47,384 nt of DNA. Origin: a bacterium (GTDB taxonomy: Bacteria > Bacillota_I > Bacilli_A > Izemoplasmatales > UBA1188). Of this stretch, positions 16,285 to 24,322 are shown one piece after another. The DNA lies in NCBI GenBank assembly GCA_017960565.1, contig JAGCYY010000027.1, forward strand, positions 1 through 47,384. The letters run 5' to 3'. The notes under the pieces were generated by a model, which saw only the letters and a list, made by a program, of their open reading frames with translations, was not told where the DNA came from and made no database searches. A program made the position numbers and the translations under genes. Numbering within the stretch: position 1 is the stretch's first letter; each line of letters starts with the position of its first letter.

Positions 16285-17637
16285 ATGTTTTCTTGTTTTA
16301 AGGATAAAGAGTTTTTAAACAAGTTCATAAAAATCAGTTTACCGATAGTGCTTTCATCGCTTATCTCATTTTTAATATCGTTTGTCGATAATATAATGGT
16401 AGGTTCAATATCTAACGAAGCTGTAGGCGGAGTATATGCCGCAAATCAGGTTACATATCTAGTTTGGATGGCATTTTATGGGATACTTGAAGGTGCTGGA
16501 ATATTTATTCAACAATATAATGGTACATCCGATCAAAACCATATAAAACAATGTGTAAGATATAAGTGGTATATTGCTTCTATATTGCTCATTATTATTC
16601 TTCCACTTGTATATTTCTTTGGCAAACATTTAATAATCGCTTATTCCAATAAAGATACCAATTTTGAACTGATATTAGAAGAAGGAATGAGCTATCTTAA
16701 GATTGTCTTAATAAGCTATATTCCAACAGCGATTTCCTTTATTTACGCTTATACATTAAGAGAGATTGGTAAAACTATATATCCAATGATATCTAGTACA
16801 ATCGCAATCATACTAAACTGCTTATTAAATGCTTTATTTATATATGGTCTAAAGATGGGCGCTCCTGGTGCAGCGATTGCGACAGTAATCGCAAGAACAT
16901 TTGAGTGTATATTCCTAGTCGCTGTATCAAAAATTAAAAGATTTGAATTTGCGATTAAGACATTTGAAACATTCAAGATCGATAAAGAACTATTTAAAGA
17001 AATCACCAAGAAAACCTGGCCCCTATTTTTAAACGAAGTTGGATTTGCGGTAGGTATGATGCTTCAATCATTAGCGTTCTCACAAAGGGATAGTGTGTTA
17101 TCGAGTATTTCAATAGCGTCGACTGTCGCAGAGATATTTGCGGTATTTGGAAGTGGCCTTGCGGTTGGCATCGGAGTCATAGTTGGTTCATATCTTGGCT
17201 CTGATAAATATGATGAGGCTATAGATGCCAATAAAAAACTTCTCTTTCTTGGTATAAATATTTCCATATTACTTGGAATAATTATCGCTGGTTTAAGCCC
17301 TGTCATTCCAAAATTATTTAGAGAAGTAGCACCAGATCAAAAGATACTAGCGACTAAATTAATACTTATATTCGCAAGTGTTCTCGTCTTCCAAACAATC
17401 GCACTTGTATCATATTACACTCTTAAAACCGGTGGTAGAACTATAGAAACACTTATATTAGATACCGGAAGCACAGTTATCTTCTACCTTCCAGTTTCAT
17501 GGAGTCTTGCGGTACATACCAGCATTGATACACTATATATCTTCTTAATTGTTAGATCAGTGGATATTATAAAAGCGGTTGCAGGAATCTATTTCATTAG
17601 AAAAAGAAAATGGGCTAAAAATATTACAATCAAGTAA
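16285..17637 (+). CDS. MATE-family multidrug/sodium or proton antiporter
   Basis: A 450-residue membrane protein with about twelve hydrophobic helices in two related halves, the MATE layout. Residues of about 12-45 contain ISLPIVLSSLISFLISFVDN and MVGSIS, the family's TM1 pattern, and GAPGAAIATVIAR (about 190-202) is the typical loop before TM6. Such proteins export drugs or metabolites in exchange for Na+ or H+. The substrate is not visible. The start is supported by AGGTGA 7 bases before the ATG and a TATAAT just upstream. The 227-base gap before it holds A+T-rich sequence and the terminator-like hairpin at 16200. Confidence 0.92.
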   Translation: MFSCFKDKEFLNKFIKISLPIVLSSLISFLISFVDNIMVGSISNEAVGGVYAANQVTYLVWMAFYGILEGAGIFIQQYNGTSDQNHIKQCVRYKWYIASILLIIILPLVYFFGKHLIIAYSNKDTNFELILEEGMSYLKIVLISYIPTAISFIYAYTLREIGKTIYPMISSTIAIILNCLLNALFIYGLKMGAPGAAIATVIARTFECIFLVAVSKIKRFEFAIKTFETFKIDKELFKEITKKTWPLFLNEVGFAVGMMLQSLAFSQRDSVLSSISIASTVAEIFAVFGSGLAVGIGVIVGSYLGSDKYDEAIDANKKLLFLGINISILLGIIIAGLSPVIPKLFREVAPDQKILATKLILIFASVLVFQTIALVSYYTLKTGGRTIETLILDTGSTVIFYLPVSWSLAVHTSIDTLYIFLIVRSVDIIKAVAGIYFIRKRKWAKNITIK

Positions 17638-17741
17638 ATCTATAAAAACATAAAAAACGACAAATATAGTCGGTTAACTATGTTTAAAAATAACCTATTT
17701 TACATAATTAAAATTATTTTTCAAAAAAACTTAGTTTTTTA

Positions 17742-17770
17742 TTTACAAAAAAAATATAAAATAATATAAT
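17742..17770 (+). promoter_or_regulatory. Promoter of the nagB-glmM operon
   Basis: TTTACA (17742-17747), a 17-base spacer and a perfect TATAAT (17765-17770). The transcript would begin about 35 bases upstream of the nagB start. Confidence 0.75.
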
Positions 17771-17813
17771 TCTTGAGTGGTATTTTACTAAGCAGAAAAA
17801 AGGAGAGATTAAA

Positions 17814-18536
17814 ATGAAAGTAATTATTTGCAAGGATTACAAAGAAATGTCAGTACAAGCTGCAAAGATCGTTTGCGAAGTAATGACAAAGAAGAAAAAT
17901 GCTATTTTAGGTCTTGCAACTGGATCAACACCTGTTGGAATGTACCAAGAACTTATTGCTTTAAATAAAGCAGGAAAAATTGATTTCAGTGATATTACTA
18001 CTGTAAATCTAGATGAATATTATCCTATCGAGCCAACCAATGATCAAAGCTATCGCTATTTTATGAATGTCAATCTATTTGATCATGTCAATATCGATAA
18101 AAATAGAACATTTGTTCCTACAGGAAACGCTAGCGATGGTGAAGAAGAAGCTAAAAGATATGAGGCATTCGTAAGATCTCTCGGTGGTGCAGACATTCAA
18201 GTTCTTGGAATCGGTAGAAATGGCCATATTGCTTTCAATGAACCAGCTGATGAACTAGTTCCTGTAACTCATGTTACTAGTCTAACAGAAGATACAATCG
18301 ACGCAAATGCTAGATTCTTTGCATCAAGCGAAGATGTTCCAAGATATGCATTAACTATGGGTATAGGTACAATCCTATCTGCGAAGAAAATTATCATTCT
18401 TGCTAACGGAAAAGGCAAACATGACGCTGTTATGAAAATGTTAAAAGGTACTGTTACTACAAGCTGTCCTGCATCATTCTTAAATTTACATGATGATGTT
18501 ACTGTTTTCTGCGATCAGGATGCCTATAAAGGCTAA
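17814..18536 (+). CDS. nagB: Glucosamine-6-phosphate deaminase
   Basis: It interconverts glucosamine 6-phosphate with fructose 6-phosphate plus ammonia. The 240-residue length matches the short Gram-positive form without the allosteric C-terminal extension. Landmarks are LGLATGSTPVGMY near residue 35, VNLDEYYPI (about 62-70), the catalytic-loop GIGRNGHIAFNEP and the late TMGIGTIL. The start has AAGGAGAG, 8 bases before the ATG. It is first in an operon with glmM and an acyltransferase-like gene, which suggests it may serve synthesis of amino-sugar phosphates as well as breakdown. Confidence 0.95.
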   Translation: MKVIICKDYKEMSVQAAKIVCEVMTKKKNAILGLATGSTPVGMYQELIALNKAGKIDFSDITTVNLDEYYPIEPTNDQSYRYFMNVNLFDHVNIDKNRTFVPTGNASDGEEEAKRYEAFVRSLGGADIQVLGIGRNGHIAFNEPADELVPVTHVTSLTEDTIDANARFFASSEDVPRYALTMGIGTILSAKKIIILANGKGKHDAVMKMLKGTVTTSCPASFLNLHDDVTVFCDQDAYKG

Positions 18537-18559
18537 TCCAATTCAAGGAGAATAGATAT

Positions 18560-19912
18560 ATGGGAAAATATTTTGGTACTGATGGTTTTAGAGGCAAAGC
18601 TGGTGTAGATCTAACAGCTTATCATGCCTTCAAAATTGGAAGATTTTTAGGCTATTATTACGGAAAAGATAAAAAAGCTAGAATTGTAATCGGAAAAGAT
18701 ACAAGATTATCATCATATATGTATGAAAATGCACTTGCTGCAGGTATTTGTGCAAGTGGATCAGATGCATATTTACTACATGTTACTACAACACCATGTG
18801 TTAGCTATATTTCACGTACAGAAGGTTTTGATTGTGGCGTAATGATTTCGGCTTCACACAACCCATTCTACGATAACGGTATTAAATTAATGAACTGTGA
18901 AGGCGAAAAAATGGATGATGAAACACAAGACGCTATTGAAGAATATATCGATAGTGAAGTTGATACAATTCCATTTGCGAGTGAAGATAAAATCGGGATA
19001 ACTGTGGATTATTATTCTGGTAGAAATAAATATATCGGTTATCTAACAAAGGTTGCTTCAAATTATTTTGAAGATAGAAAAGTCGTTCTCGACTGTTCTA
19101 ATGGTAGCGCATGGATGATTGGCAAAGCTGTATTTGATGCGCTTGGCGCAAAGACTACAGTAATAAACTCTAGTCCAAACGGTGTTAACACTAACTTAAA
19201 CTGTGGTTCAACACATATTGAAGGACTTCAAGAATATGTTAAAACTCATAGAGTTGATGTTGGCTTTGCATTTGATGGTGATGCCGATAGATGTCTTGCA
19301 GTAGATGAAAACGGAAATGTTGTTGATGGCGATAAGATAATGTATATCTGTGCTAAATATATGAAACTCCATGGTAAACTCCCATCTAATACAGTAGTTA
19401 CTACAATCATGTCTAACTTTGGTTTATATAAAGCGCTTGATAAGATCGGTATCAAGTATGAAAAGACTGCGGTAGGCGATAGATATGTATATGAAAATAT
19501 GAAAGAATATGATCATATGATCGGTGGTGAACAATCTGGTCACGTAATCTTTAGAGAATATGCACGTACTGGTGATGGTATCGTTACTGCATTAAAATTA
19601 ATGGATGTACTTATTTCAACACAACTTCCACTTTCAGTTCTTGCGGATGAAATGGTTGAATACCCACAAGTACTAAAAAACGTTATAGTAGATGACAAAG
19701 ATGCTACTATGAAAGATCCAAAAGTATTAGCTCAAGTAGAAGCGTGCACTAAAGTTCTTGGTGATAATGGTAGAGTTCTACTTAGAAAGAGTGGTACAGA
19801 ACCAGTATTAAGAGTTATGTCTGAAGCTGGATCACATGAAGAATGTGAGAAACAAGTTGATAGTATTATAGATGCTATGAAAGCATCTGGACATTTTATT
19901 AAGGTACGTTAA
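18560..19912 (+). CDS. glmM: Phosphoglucosamine mutase
   Basis: It converts glucosamine 6-phosphate to glucosamine 1-phosphate on the way to UDP-GlcNAc and peptidoglycan. The 450-residue protein has MGKYFGTDGFRGKAG at its start, the phosphoserine motif ASHNP (Ser99), the metal-binding DGDADR (Asp239, 241, 243) and the phosphate-binding RKSGTEP near the C-terminus, all in normal order. The ribosome site AAGGAGAA lies 8 bases before the ATG. It is 23 bases downstream of nagB and one base upstream of the hexapeptide-repeat gene. This puts three consecutive amino-sugar steps on one message. Confidence 0.96.
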   Translation: MGKYFGTDGFRGKAGVDLTAYHAFKIGRFLGYYYGKDKKARIVIGKDTRLSSYMYENALAAGICASGSDAYLLHVTTTPCVSYISRTEGFDCGVMISASHNPFYDNGIKLMNCEGEKMDDETQDAIEEYIDSEVDTIPFASEDKIGITVDYYSGRNKYIGYLTKVASNYFEDRKVVLDCSNGSAWMIGKAVFDALGAKTTVINSSPNGVNTNLNCGSTHIEGLQEYVKTHRVDVGFAFDGDADRCLAVDENGNVVDGDKIMYICAKYMKLHGKLPSNTVVTTIMSNFGLYKALDKIGIKYEKTAVGDRYVYENMKEYDHMIGGEQSGHVIFREYARTGDGIVTALKLMDVLISTQLPLSVLADEMVEYPQVLKNVIVDDKDATMKDPKVLAQVEACTKVLGDNGRVLLRKSGTEPVLRVMSEAGSHEECEKQVDSIIDAMKASGHFIKVR

Positions 19913-19913
19913 T

Positions 19914-20591
19914 ATGTCAGAGATACAATTAAAAGTAAAAGAATTATTTGAACCAAATCATTCAATTGCCTGGAAATATATTGAAAAATATGAATATCCA
20001 TGGCAAGCCTTCAAAGATATTAAATCTATCATTCTAGAAATAGGTTCAACATTATCTTTAGATGAATATGATAAAGTCGAAGAAGGTGTATGGGTTCATA
20101 AAACAGCTAAAGTTTTCAAAACTGCTTACCTAGGTTCTCCATGCATAATTGGTGCTAACACAGAAGTTAGACAAGCAGCATTTATAAGAGGTTCTGCCCT
20201 TGTTGGCGAAGGCTGTGTTGTAGGCAATTCAGTAGAACTTAAAAACTGTATTATATTTGATGGTGTTCAAGTTCCTCATTATAATTATGTAGGTGATTCA
20301 ATACTCGGTTATAAATCACATATGGGTGCCGGTTCAGTAACATCTAATGTTAAATCTGATAAGACATTAGTTGTAGTTAAATCAAAAGATTTAGCTATTG
20401 AAACTGGCCTCAAAAAATTTGGTGCTGTACTTGGCGACTTTGTTGAAGTTGGTTGTAATAGTGTATTAAACCCTGGCACAGTTGTTGGATCTCATTCAAA
20501 TATTTATCCACTCTCATCTGTTAGAGGAGTGATTCCTTCTAATTCAATATTTAAGAGCGGTAAAAACGTAGAAATAGTTTCAAAGAAATAA
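19914..20591 (+). CDS. Left-handed beta-helix acyltransferase, GlmU C-domain-like, lacking the uridylyltransferase domain
   Basis: The 225-residue protein has an N-terminal helical cap (LFEPNHSIAWKYIEKYEYPW, about residues 10-29). Hexapeptide repeats follow (VWVHKTAKVFKTAYLGSPCI, IGANTEVRQAAFIRG, VGEGCVVGNSVELKN). The late SHMGAGSVTSNVKSD resembles the GlmU acetyltransferase loop. The family is often annotated as a UDP-GlcNAc pyrophosphorylase, but the nucleotidyltransferase (Rossmann) half of GlmU is absent. The plausible job is acetylation of glucosamine 1-phosphate made by glmM, with a separate uridylyltransferase elsewhere. It starts one base after the glmM stop, so translation is coupled. 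The exact substrate is inference. Confidence 0.8.
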   Translation: MSEIQLKVKELFEPNHSIAWKYIEKYEYPWQAFKDIKSIILEIGSTLSLDEYDKVEEGVWVHKTAKVFKTAYLGSPCIIGANTEVRQAAFIRGSALVGEGCVVGNSVELKNCIIFDGVQVPHYNYVGDSILGYKSHMGAGSVTSNVKSDKTLVVVKSKDLAIETGLKKFGAVLGDFVEVGCNSVLNPGTVVGSHSNIYPLSSVRGVIPSNSIFKSGKNVEIVSKK

Positions 20592-20609
20592 CTATATTAT
20601 AGACTAAAC

Positions 20610-20656
20610 AATTAAGCAGCAATATACCTTTAGTATATCGCTGCTTAATTTTATAT
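20610..20656 (+). terminator. Terminator of the nagB operon
   Basis: An 18-bp stem with one mismatch (20610-20627 with 20633-20650) around AAGCAGC/GCTGCTT, followed by TTATATAT. Confidence 0.8.
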
Positions 20657-20736
20657 ATCACATTCATTCTTAGTGACAAATAGAACTGATCTAGATATAC
20701 CACACATGGCTAAGCATAAAAACATGAATAATCTAA

Positions 20737-21324
20737 ATGTATATGAATGAGAAAGTAAGAAACTTAACAAAAGATGCAATATTTATAGCATTACTAACTG
20801 CGATTATCATAATACTTAAGTATTTTTTCTTTATGCTTGAAAGTATGCTTCTTTTAGTTATAAGTTTATTTATAGGTGTAAGATATCATAAATCTAATAT
20901 AGAAAGAATAGTGCTTGTATCGCTATCATTATTCTTCCTATCTTTTCTATATTTTGATTTTTTAAGCATTCTTATATATATCTTACCAGGAATTATTTTA
21001 GGAATAGTTTCCCATTATTTATTAAAAATCATAAGAACATTACCTTATTACTTATCTACAATTTCTATTTATTTTATCGTTCATTCTTTAATTGAAATGT
21101 TATATGCATCACTACTATTGAATTTAAAATTTTATGATTATCTCATCTCCGGTATGGAATTTCCAGAAAGCATCACATCAAAACTTGGAATCACAGGACT
21201 AATTATTATTTTCTTTGGTTATAATCTATTTATGGCTTTAATGGAATCATTCATCATAAGAAGAGGCGTCTTTATATATGAAATCATAAAAACCAAACTT
21301 AAGAAAAACCAGTCAAACAACTAA
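20737..21324 (+). CDS. Small integral membrane protein, possibly ECF-transporter S-component-like
   Basis: I do not recognise a specific family. The protein has about 193-195 residues and five to six hydrophobic segments. A short positively charged start, NEKVRNLTKDAIFIALLTAI, resembles the first helix of ECF vitamin-transporter S components or DUF2232 proteins. No binding-site motif is clear. Two start codons are possible: ATG 20737 or ATG 20743. Neither has a visible Shine-Dalgarno. The tail is Lys-rich (KTKLKKNQ) and likely cytoplasmic. It stands alone between a terminator and the aldo/keto reductase gene. Confidence 0.65.
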   Translation: MYMNEKVRNLTKDAIFIALLTAIIIILKYFFFMLESMLLLVISLFIGVRYHKSNIERIVLVSLSLFFLSFLYFDFLSILIYILPGIILGIVSHYLLKIIRTLPYYLSTISIYFIVHSLIEMLYASLLLNLKFYDYLISGMEFPESITSKLGITGLIIIFFGYNLFMALMESFIIRRGVFIYEIIKTKLKKNQSNN

Positions 21325-21392
21325 TATTTAATACATATCAGATAGAAATGGTATAATATTATTGTAAATATTAAATAAAAAAGGTGGACTAT

Positions 21393-22217
21393 ATGGAAAT
21401 CGAAAGAACAGTTAAACTTAGAAGCGGTTATGAAATTCCAGTTCTCGCAATTGGAACTTGGCAAACACCAAATGAAATTGCATCACGTGTTGTTCAAGAT
21501 GCAATAGAAGTCGGATATCGTCATATCGACACAGCTTCTGCTTATAAAAACGAAGAAGGAGTAGGTCAAGGTATCAAAAAAGCAAATATCGATAGATCAA
21601 AGCTATTTGTAACCACAAAAGTTCCTGCAGAAGTAAAAACATACGAAGAAACAAAAAAGGTAATTGATGAATCACTTGAAAAACTAGATTTAGAATACAT
21701 TGATCTAGTTTTAATTCATGCACCAAAACCATGGGCCGTAATGTTCCTTCCAATCACTAAAAATTATGATAAAGCAAATCTTGAAGTATGGAAAGCAATG
21801 ATTGAAGCTAAAGAAGCAGGTAAAATAAGATCTATTGGTGTTTCTAATTTCAAAATTAAAGATATTGAAAATCTAATCAATAACTCCACTGAAGTTCCAG
21901 AAGTTAATCAAATCCAAATTCATATTGGAAAAGTAAATACTGAACTAATCAATTATTGCAAAGAAAAAAATATTGTAGTTGAAGCATATTCTCCTATGGG
22001 AACAGGAAGACTCATCAAAAACAAAAAAATAAAAGAAATAGCTGATAAATACAACGTTTCTGTGCCACAATTATGTATTAAATATACATTAGATTTAGAC
22101 ACTGTTAGCCTTCCAAAGACAACTCACAAAGAATATATGATTCTAAATAAAGAAGTTGATTTTGAAATTAAAAAAGAAGATAAAGAAACATTAGATAATA
22201 TGAAATTTCTTCTTTAA
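21393..22217 (+). CDS. Aldo/keto reductase
   Basis: An NAD(P)H-dependent carbonyl reductase of 274 residues. The catalytic tetrad of the family is present: Asp and Tyr in YRHIDTASAYKNEEGVG, Lys in LFVTTKV and His in DLVLIHAP. The late VPQLCIKYTL and LPKTTHKEYM correspond to the cofactor-binding end. I chose ATG 21393 over an in-frame GTG at 21384 because AAGGTGG (21381-21387) is an excellent ribosome site for 21393 and covers the GTG itself. A TATAAT lies about 40 bases upstream. The substrate is not predictable, and the gene is monocistronic. Confidence 0.92.
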   Translation: MEIERTVKLRSGYEIPVLAIGTWQTPNEIASRVVQDAIEVGYRHIDTASAYKNEEGVGQGIKKANIDRSKLFVTTKVPAEVKTYEETKKVIDESLEKLDLEYIDLVLIHAPKPWAVMFLPITKNYDKANLEVWKAMIEAKEAGKIRSIGVSNFKIKDIENLINNSTEVPEVNQIQIHIGKVNTELINYCKEKNIVVEAYSPMGTGRLIKNKKIKEIADKYNVSVPQLCIKYTLDLDTVSLPKTTHKEYMILNKEVDFEIKKEDKETLDNMKFLL

Positions 22218-22251
22218 TAATCATTATTTTAAGTTTTTGAAAAAATAAAAA

Positions 22252-22280
22252 TTGATTTTTATTAATTATTATTATATAAT
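22252..22280 (+). promoter_or_regulatory. Promoter of rplS
   Basis: TTGATT (22252-22257), a 17-base spacer and TATAAT (22275-22280), giving a leader of about 75 bases before rplS. Confidence 0.7.
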
Positions 22281-22285
22281 AACTA

Positions 22286-22350
22286 ACGCTGTAGGAAACT
22301 AATCCGATATGCTTTAGCACATGATTGGTGGATTATAAATATATGAAAAG
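22286..22350 (+). promoter_or_regulatory. Candidate L19 leader RNA (ribosomal-protein autoregulatory structure)
   Basis: The leader contains nested pairing. AATCC about 20 bases into the transcript pairs with the GGATT that precedes the ribosome site, and inside it TGCT-TT-AGCA forms a small hairpin. Low-GC Gram-positive bacteria are known to carry a conserved L19 leader at this position. I infer the assignment from location and pairing, not from a model match. Confidence 0.45.
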
Positions 22351-22364
22351 GAGTGTAGATTAAT

Positions 22365-22715
22365 ATGTCACAACAATTAATCGACGAAATCACAGCTCGC
22401 TACATTAGAGATGATGTTCCTGAATTACGTCCTGGTGACACTGTTAAAGTAGCTGTTAAAATCATTGAAAATGAAAAAGTTATTAGACAACAAATTTTCG
22501 AAGGTTTAGTAATCGCTATCGAAGGCCACGGAGTATCTGAAACTTTTACAGTTAGAAAGATCTCATATGGTATCGGTGTTGAAAGAACATTCGCTCTACA
22601 TTCACCAAGAATTGCTTCAATCGAAGTAGTTAGACATGGTATTGTTAGAAGAGCTAAACTCAACTACATCAGAAATCTTTCAGCAAAAGAATCAAGAATC
22701 AAGGAAAGACGTTAG
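22365..22715 (+). CDS. rplS: 50S ribosomal protein L19
   Basis: A component of the large ribosomal subunit at the interface with the 30S subunit. The 116-residue length is normal. Conserved stretches are [44 protein letters not shown] and the basic C-terminus [10 protein letters not shown]. In many Firmicutes rplS follows rimM-trmD; here it is monocistronic with its own promoter and terminator. The AAGGAG site lies 11 bases before the ATG, a long but usable spacing. Confidence 0.97.
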   Translation: MSQQLIDEITARYIRDDVPELRPGDTVKVAVKIIENEKVIRQQIFEGLVIAIEGHGVSETFTVRKISYGIGVERTFALHSPRIASIEVVRHGIVRRAKLNYIRNLSAKESRIKERR

Positions 22716-22725
22716 ATGTAATAAT

Positions 22726-22760
22726 AAAGCCACACAGAAAGATTGTGTGGCTTTTTTATT
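22726..22760 (+). terminator. Terminator of rplS
   Basis: An 11-bp stem (22726-22736 with 22744-22754, core GCCACACA/TGTGTGGC) runs into a T-rich tail. Confidence 0.92.
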
Positions 22761-22860
22761 AAAAAATTTCCCCAATGTCTTATAATATATTTGATTATAT
22801 TTGAATATTGACAAAAAGCACATAAATGTGCAAAACGCAGATGATTGATATGTTTGAAAG

Positions 22861-23181
22861 AACCAAATATTTAAATCAGTTTATAATATAAAATTAACAA
22901 ATAATACAATTGGAAATTATATTAATTGGTTTGAAGAGTCATTTTTATTAAATAAGGTTTTACGATATGATATTCAAAGAAAAGCATACATTAAAAGCCC
23001 ATATAAAATATATTTTGAAGATATTGGAATTAGAAATGCAATTTTGAATTTTCGCGATATTGATGAGACAGATTTAATAGAAAATATTGTATATAATGAA
23101 TTAAGATATAGAGGATACAATGTTGACGTTGGAGTGGTATCAATCAATGAAAAAACTGATAGAATTGTTAAGATTTTGTGA
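22861..23181 (+). pseudogene. 3' remnant of a DUF4143-type ATP-binding protein gene
   Basis: An open frame of 106 codons without a start codon reads NQIFKSVYNIKLTNNTIGNY, then a block with NKVLRYDIQRKAYIKSP, then YFEDIGIRNAILNFRDIDET, IENIVYNELRYRGY and NVDVGVVSINEKTDRIVKIL, ending in TGA. This is the C-terminal part of the AAA/DUF4143 family (helix-turn-helix-like segment plus nuclease-like domain). The Walker A half is missing, and in-frame stops lie just upstream. The remaining frame has kept its sense, so decay looks recent. It is a different subfamily from the intact gene at 45055. Its stop codon lies 4 bases from the CIRCE operator of the next gene. Confidence 0.8.
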
Positions 23182-23184
23182 AGA

Positions 23185-23211
23185 TTAGCACTTAACTGTT
23201 GCAAGTGCTAA
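23185..23211 (+). promoter_or_regulatory. CIRCE operator (HrcA binding site)
   Basis: TTAGCACTT-N9-AAGTGCTAA is a perfect inverted repeat. It differs from the consensus TTAGCACTC-N9-GAGTGCTAA only by one compensated pair. It predicts repression of the hsp20 gene by HrcA, relieved on heat or misfolding stress. Confidence 0.93.
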
Positions 23212-23227
23212 TTTTTAATGATATACT
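23199..23227 (+). promoter_or_regulatory. Promoter of hsp20 overlapping CIRCE
   Basis: TTGCAA (23199-23204) lies inside the right half of CIRCE. A 17-base spacer leads to TATACT (23222-23227), so HrcA would block the -35 box. The predicted start near 23234 excludes translation from the ATG at 23218. Confidence 0.65.
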
Positions 23228-23268
23228 TAGGGCGTAAAAAGAAAAAAAACAAAAAAGGAGATGAAATT

Positions 23269-23691
23269 ATGTATAATGATTTAACTTTATTTGGTAATAA
23301 CTTCGATTTATTTGATCCATTCATTGATGACTTCTTTAAGGACTATAGACCTCAAAAACAAAAAGAATTACTCAAGACTGATATTATAGAAAACGACAAA
23401 AACTATGAACTAATCATGGATGTTCCTGGTCTTGAAAAGAAAGATATTGTGATTGAAGTCGAAAACGGCTATCTGACAGTAGAAGCAAAGAAAGAAAACA
23501 ACAAAAAAGAAAAGAACGAAAAGCATTATATAAGAAAAGAAAGATCTTATTATACTGCTAAGAGAAGTTTCTATGTTGGTGAAGTTGAAGAAGCTCAAGT
23601 AAAAGCATCAATGGTTAATGGTGAACTTCATATCGAAATTCCAAAAGAAGAAAAGAAAGTTATTACCAAAAAAACAATTGAAATTGCTTAA
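23269..23691 (+). CDS. Small heat shock protein, Hsp20/alpha-crystallin family
   Basis: A 140-residue holdase chaperone that binds unfolding proteins. The alpha-crystallin domain runs from about residue 35 (KTDIIENDKNYELIMDVPG) through VEVENGYLTVEAKKE-like strands to MVNGELHIEIPKEEK. It ends in an I-x-I-like KKTIEIA tail, which in the family mediates oligomer assembly. The ATG at 23269 is chosen because it follows AAAGGAG by 8 bases. A longer in-frame start at 23218 would lie upstream of the predicted transcription start. HrcA control is expected from the CIRCE site. Confidence 0.95.
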   Translation: MYNDLTLFGNNFDLFDPFIDDFFKDYRPQKQKELLKTDIIENDKNYELIMDVPGLEKKDIVIEVENGYLTVEAKKENNKKEKNEKHYIRKERSYYTAKRSFYVGEVEEAQVKASMVNGELHIEIPKEEKKVITKKTIEIA

Positions 23692-23750
23692 AATTATTTG
23701 ATAAAAAGTTAACAGATATTGCTAAATAAATGATATTTTAAACAATTTAG

Positions 23751-23780
23751 AAAAATGGCTATTTCTAGCCATTTTTCTTT
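23751..23780 (+). terminator. Terminator of hsp20
   Basis: A perfect 11-bp stem AAAAATGGCTA/TAGCCATTTTT (23751-23761 with 23766-23776), whose 3' arm supplies the T-run. Confidence 0.9.
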
Positions 23781-23824
23781 ATCAAAACACGTAATTTATG
23801 ATAGAATAATACTAGGTTAATATT

Positions 23825-24220
23825 ATGAATTATATTTTAAGAAAAGGAAACAAAGTTGAGCTGGATGGTGAGCCTTTAAACACCACTTTTTATAAATATT
23901 TAACACATCTATCGATGAGTTATTTTAAATCGATAGATGCTATGAGAAAAGCAACAAAAACATACTGCAATATAAAATCAGAAATGCCGATGTATTTATC
24001 AAAAGAAATCTTGTTAATGTATTCTGGAAACCTTCAATCTGATGATATAATTCTCATAAATTATTTCTCAATTAAAGACACAATAATTTATATAGATAAA
24101 ACTACATTCATTTTTAAAGATGAAACCAAATTAACAATATCTATGTCTGAATATCGTGTTAAGAGAATGATAAAAAATGCTAAAAAACTTTATTCTTATG
24201 TTTTAGAAAACAACATTTAA
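23825..24220 (+). CDS. ComK-like competence transcription factor (short form)
   Basis: A 131-residue protein resembling the core of ComK, the master regulator of competence in Bacilli. Matches are by eye. AMRKATKTYCNIKSEMPMYL corresponds to the RKAGTYEVTK-then-KPPIMVD region of B. subtilis ComK. ILLMYSGN corresponds to IFLFPTLS, and TTFIFKDETKLTISMSEYRV to EVTFSNGKTMELPISYNSF. The B. subtilis protein is longer at both ends. If correct, this lineage may regulate DNA uptake, but no competence genes lie in the window. The start has a weak TAGGTT site, and a -10-like TAGAAT lies close upstream. It could instead be an unrelated small protein. Confidence 0.55.
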   Translation: MNYILRKGNKVELDGEPLNTTFYKYLTHLSMSYFKSIDAMRKATKTYCNIKSEMPMYLSKEILLMYSGNLQSDDIILINYFSIKDTIIYIDKTTFIFKDETKLTISMSEYRVKRMIKNAKKLYSYVLENNI

Positions 24221-24262
24221 AAATTTATTTTCAATATATTATTAAAAATAAAGCACTTTTCT

Positions 24263-24291
24263 TTGACTATAAAGAATAAAAATATTATAAT
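24263..24291 (+). promoter_or_regulatory. Promoter of the pgk operon
   Basis: TTGACT (24263-24268), a 17-base spacer and TATAAT (24286-24291), about 25 bases before the pgk ribosome site. Confidence 0.8.
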
Positions 24292-24322
24292 TAATTTGTT
24301 GTAAACAACAAAAGGAGAAATT

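Noticed and set aside
21384..21392. GTG start for the aldo/keto reductase
   Set aside because: The GTG is part of the ribosome site AAGGTGG that serves ATG 21393.
23218..23268. Longer hsp20 start at 23218
   Set aside because: The predicted promoter -10 box is at 23222-23227, so this ATG would be upstream of the transcript; ATG 23269 has a strong ribosome site.
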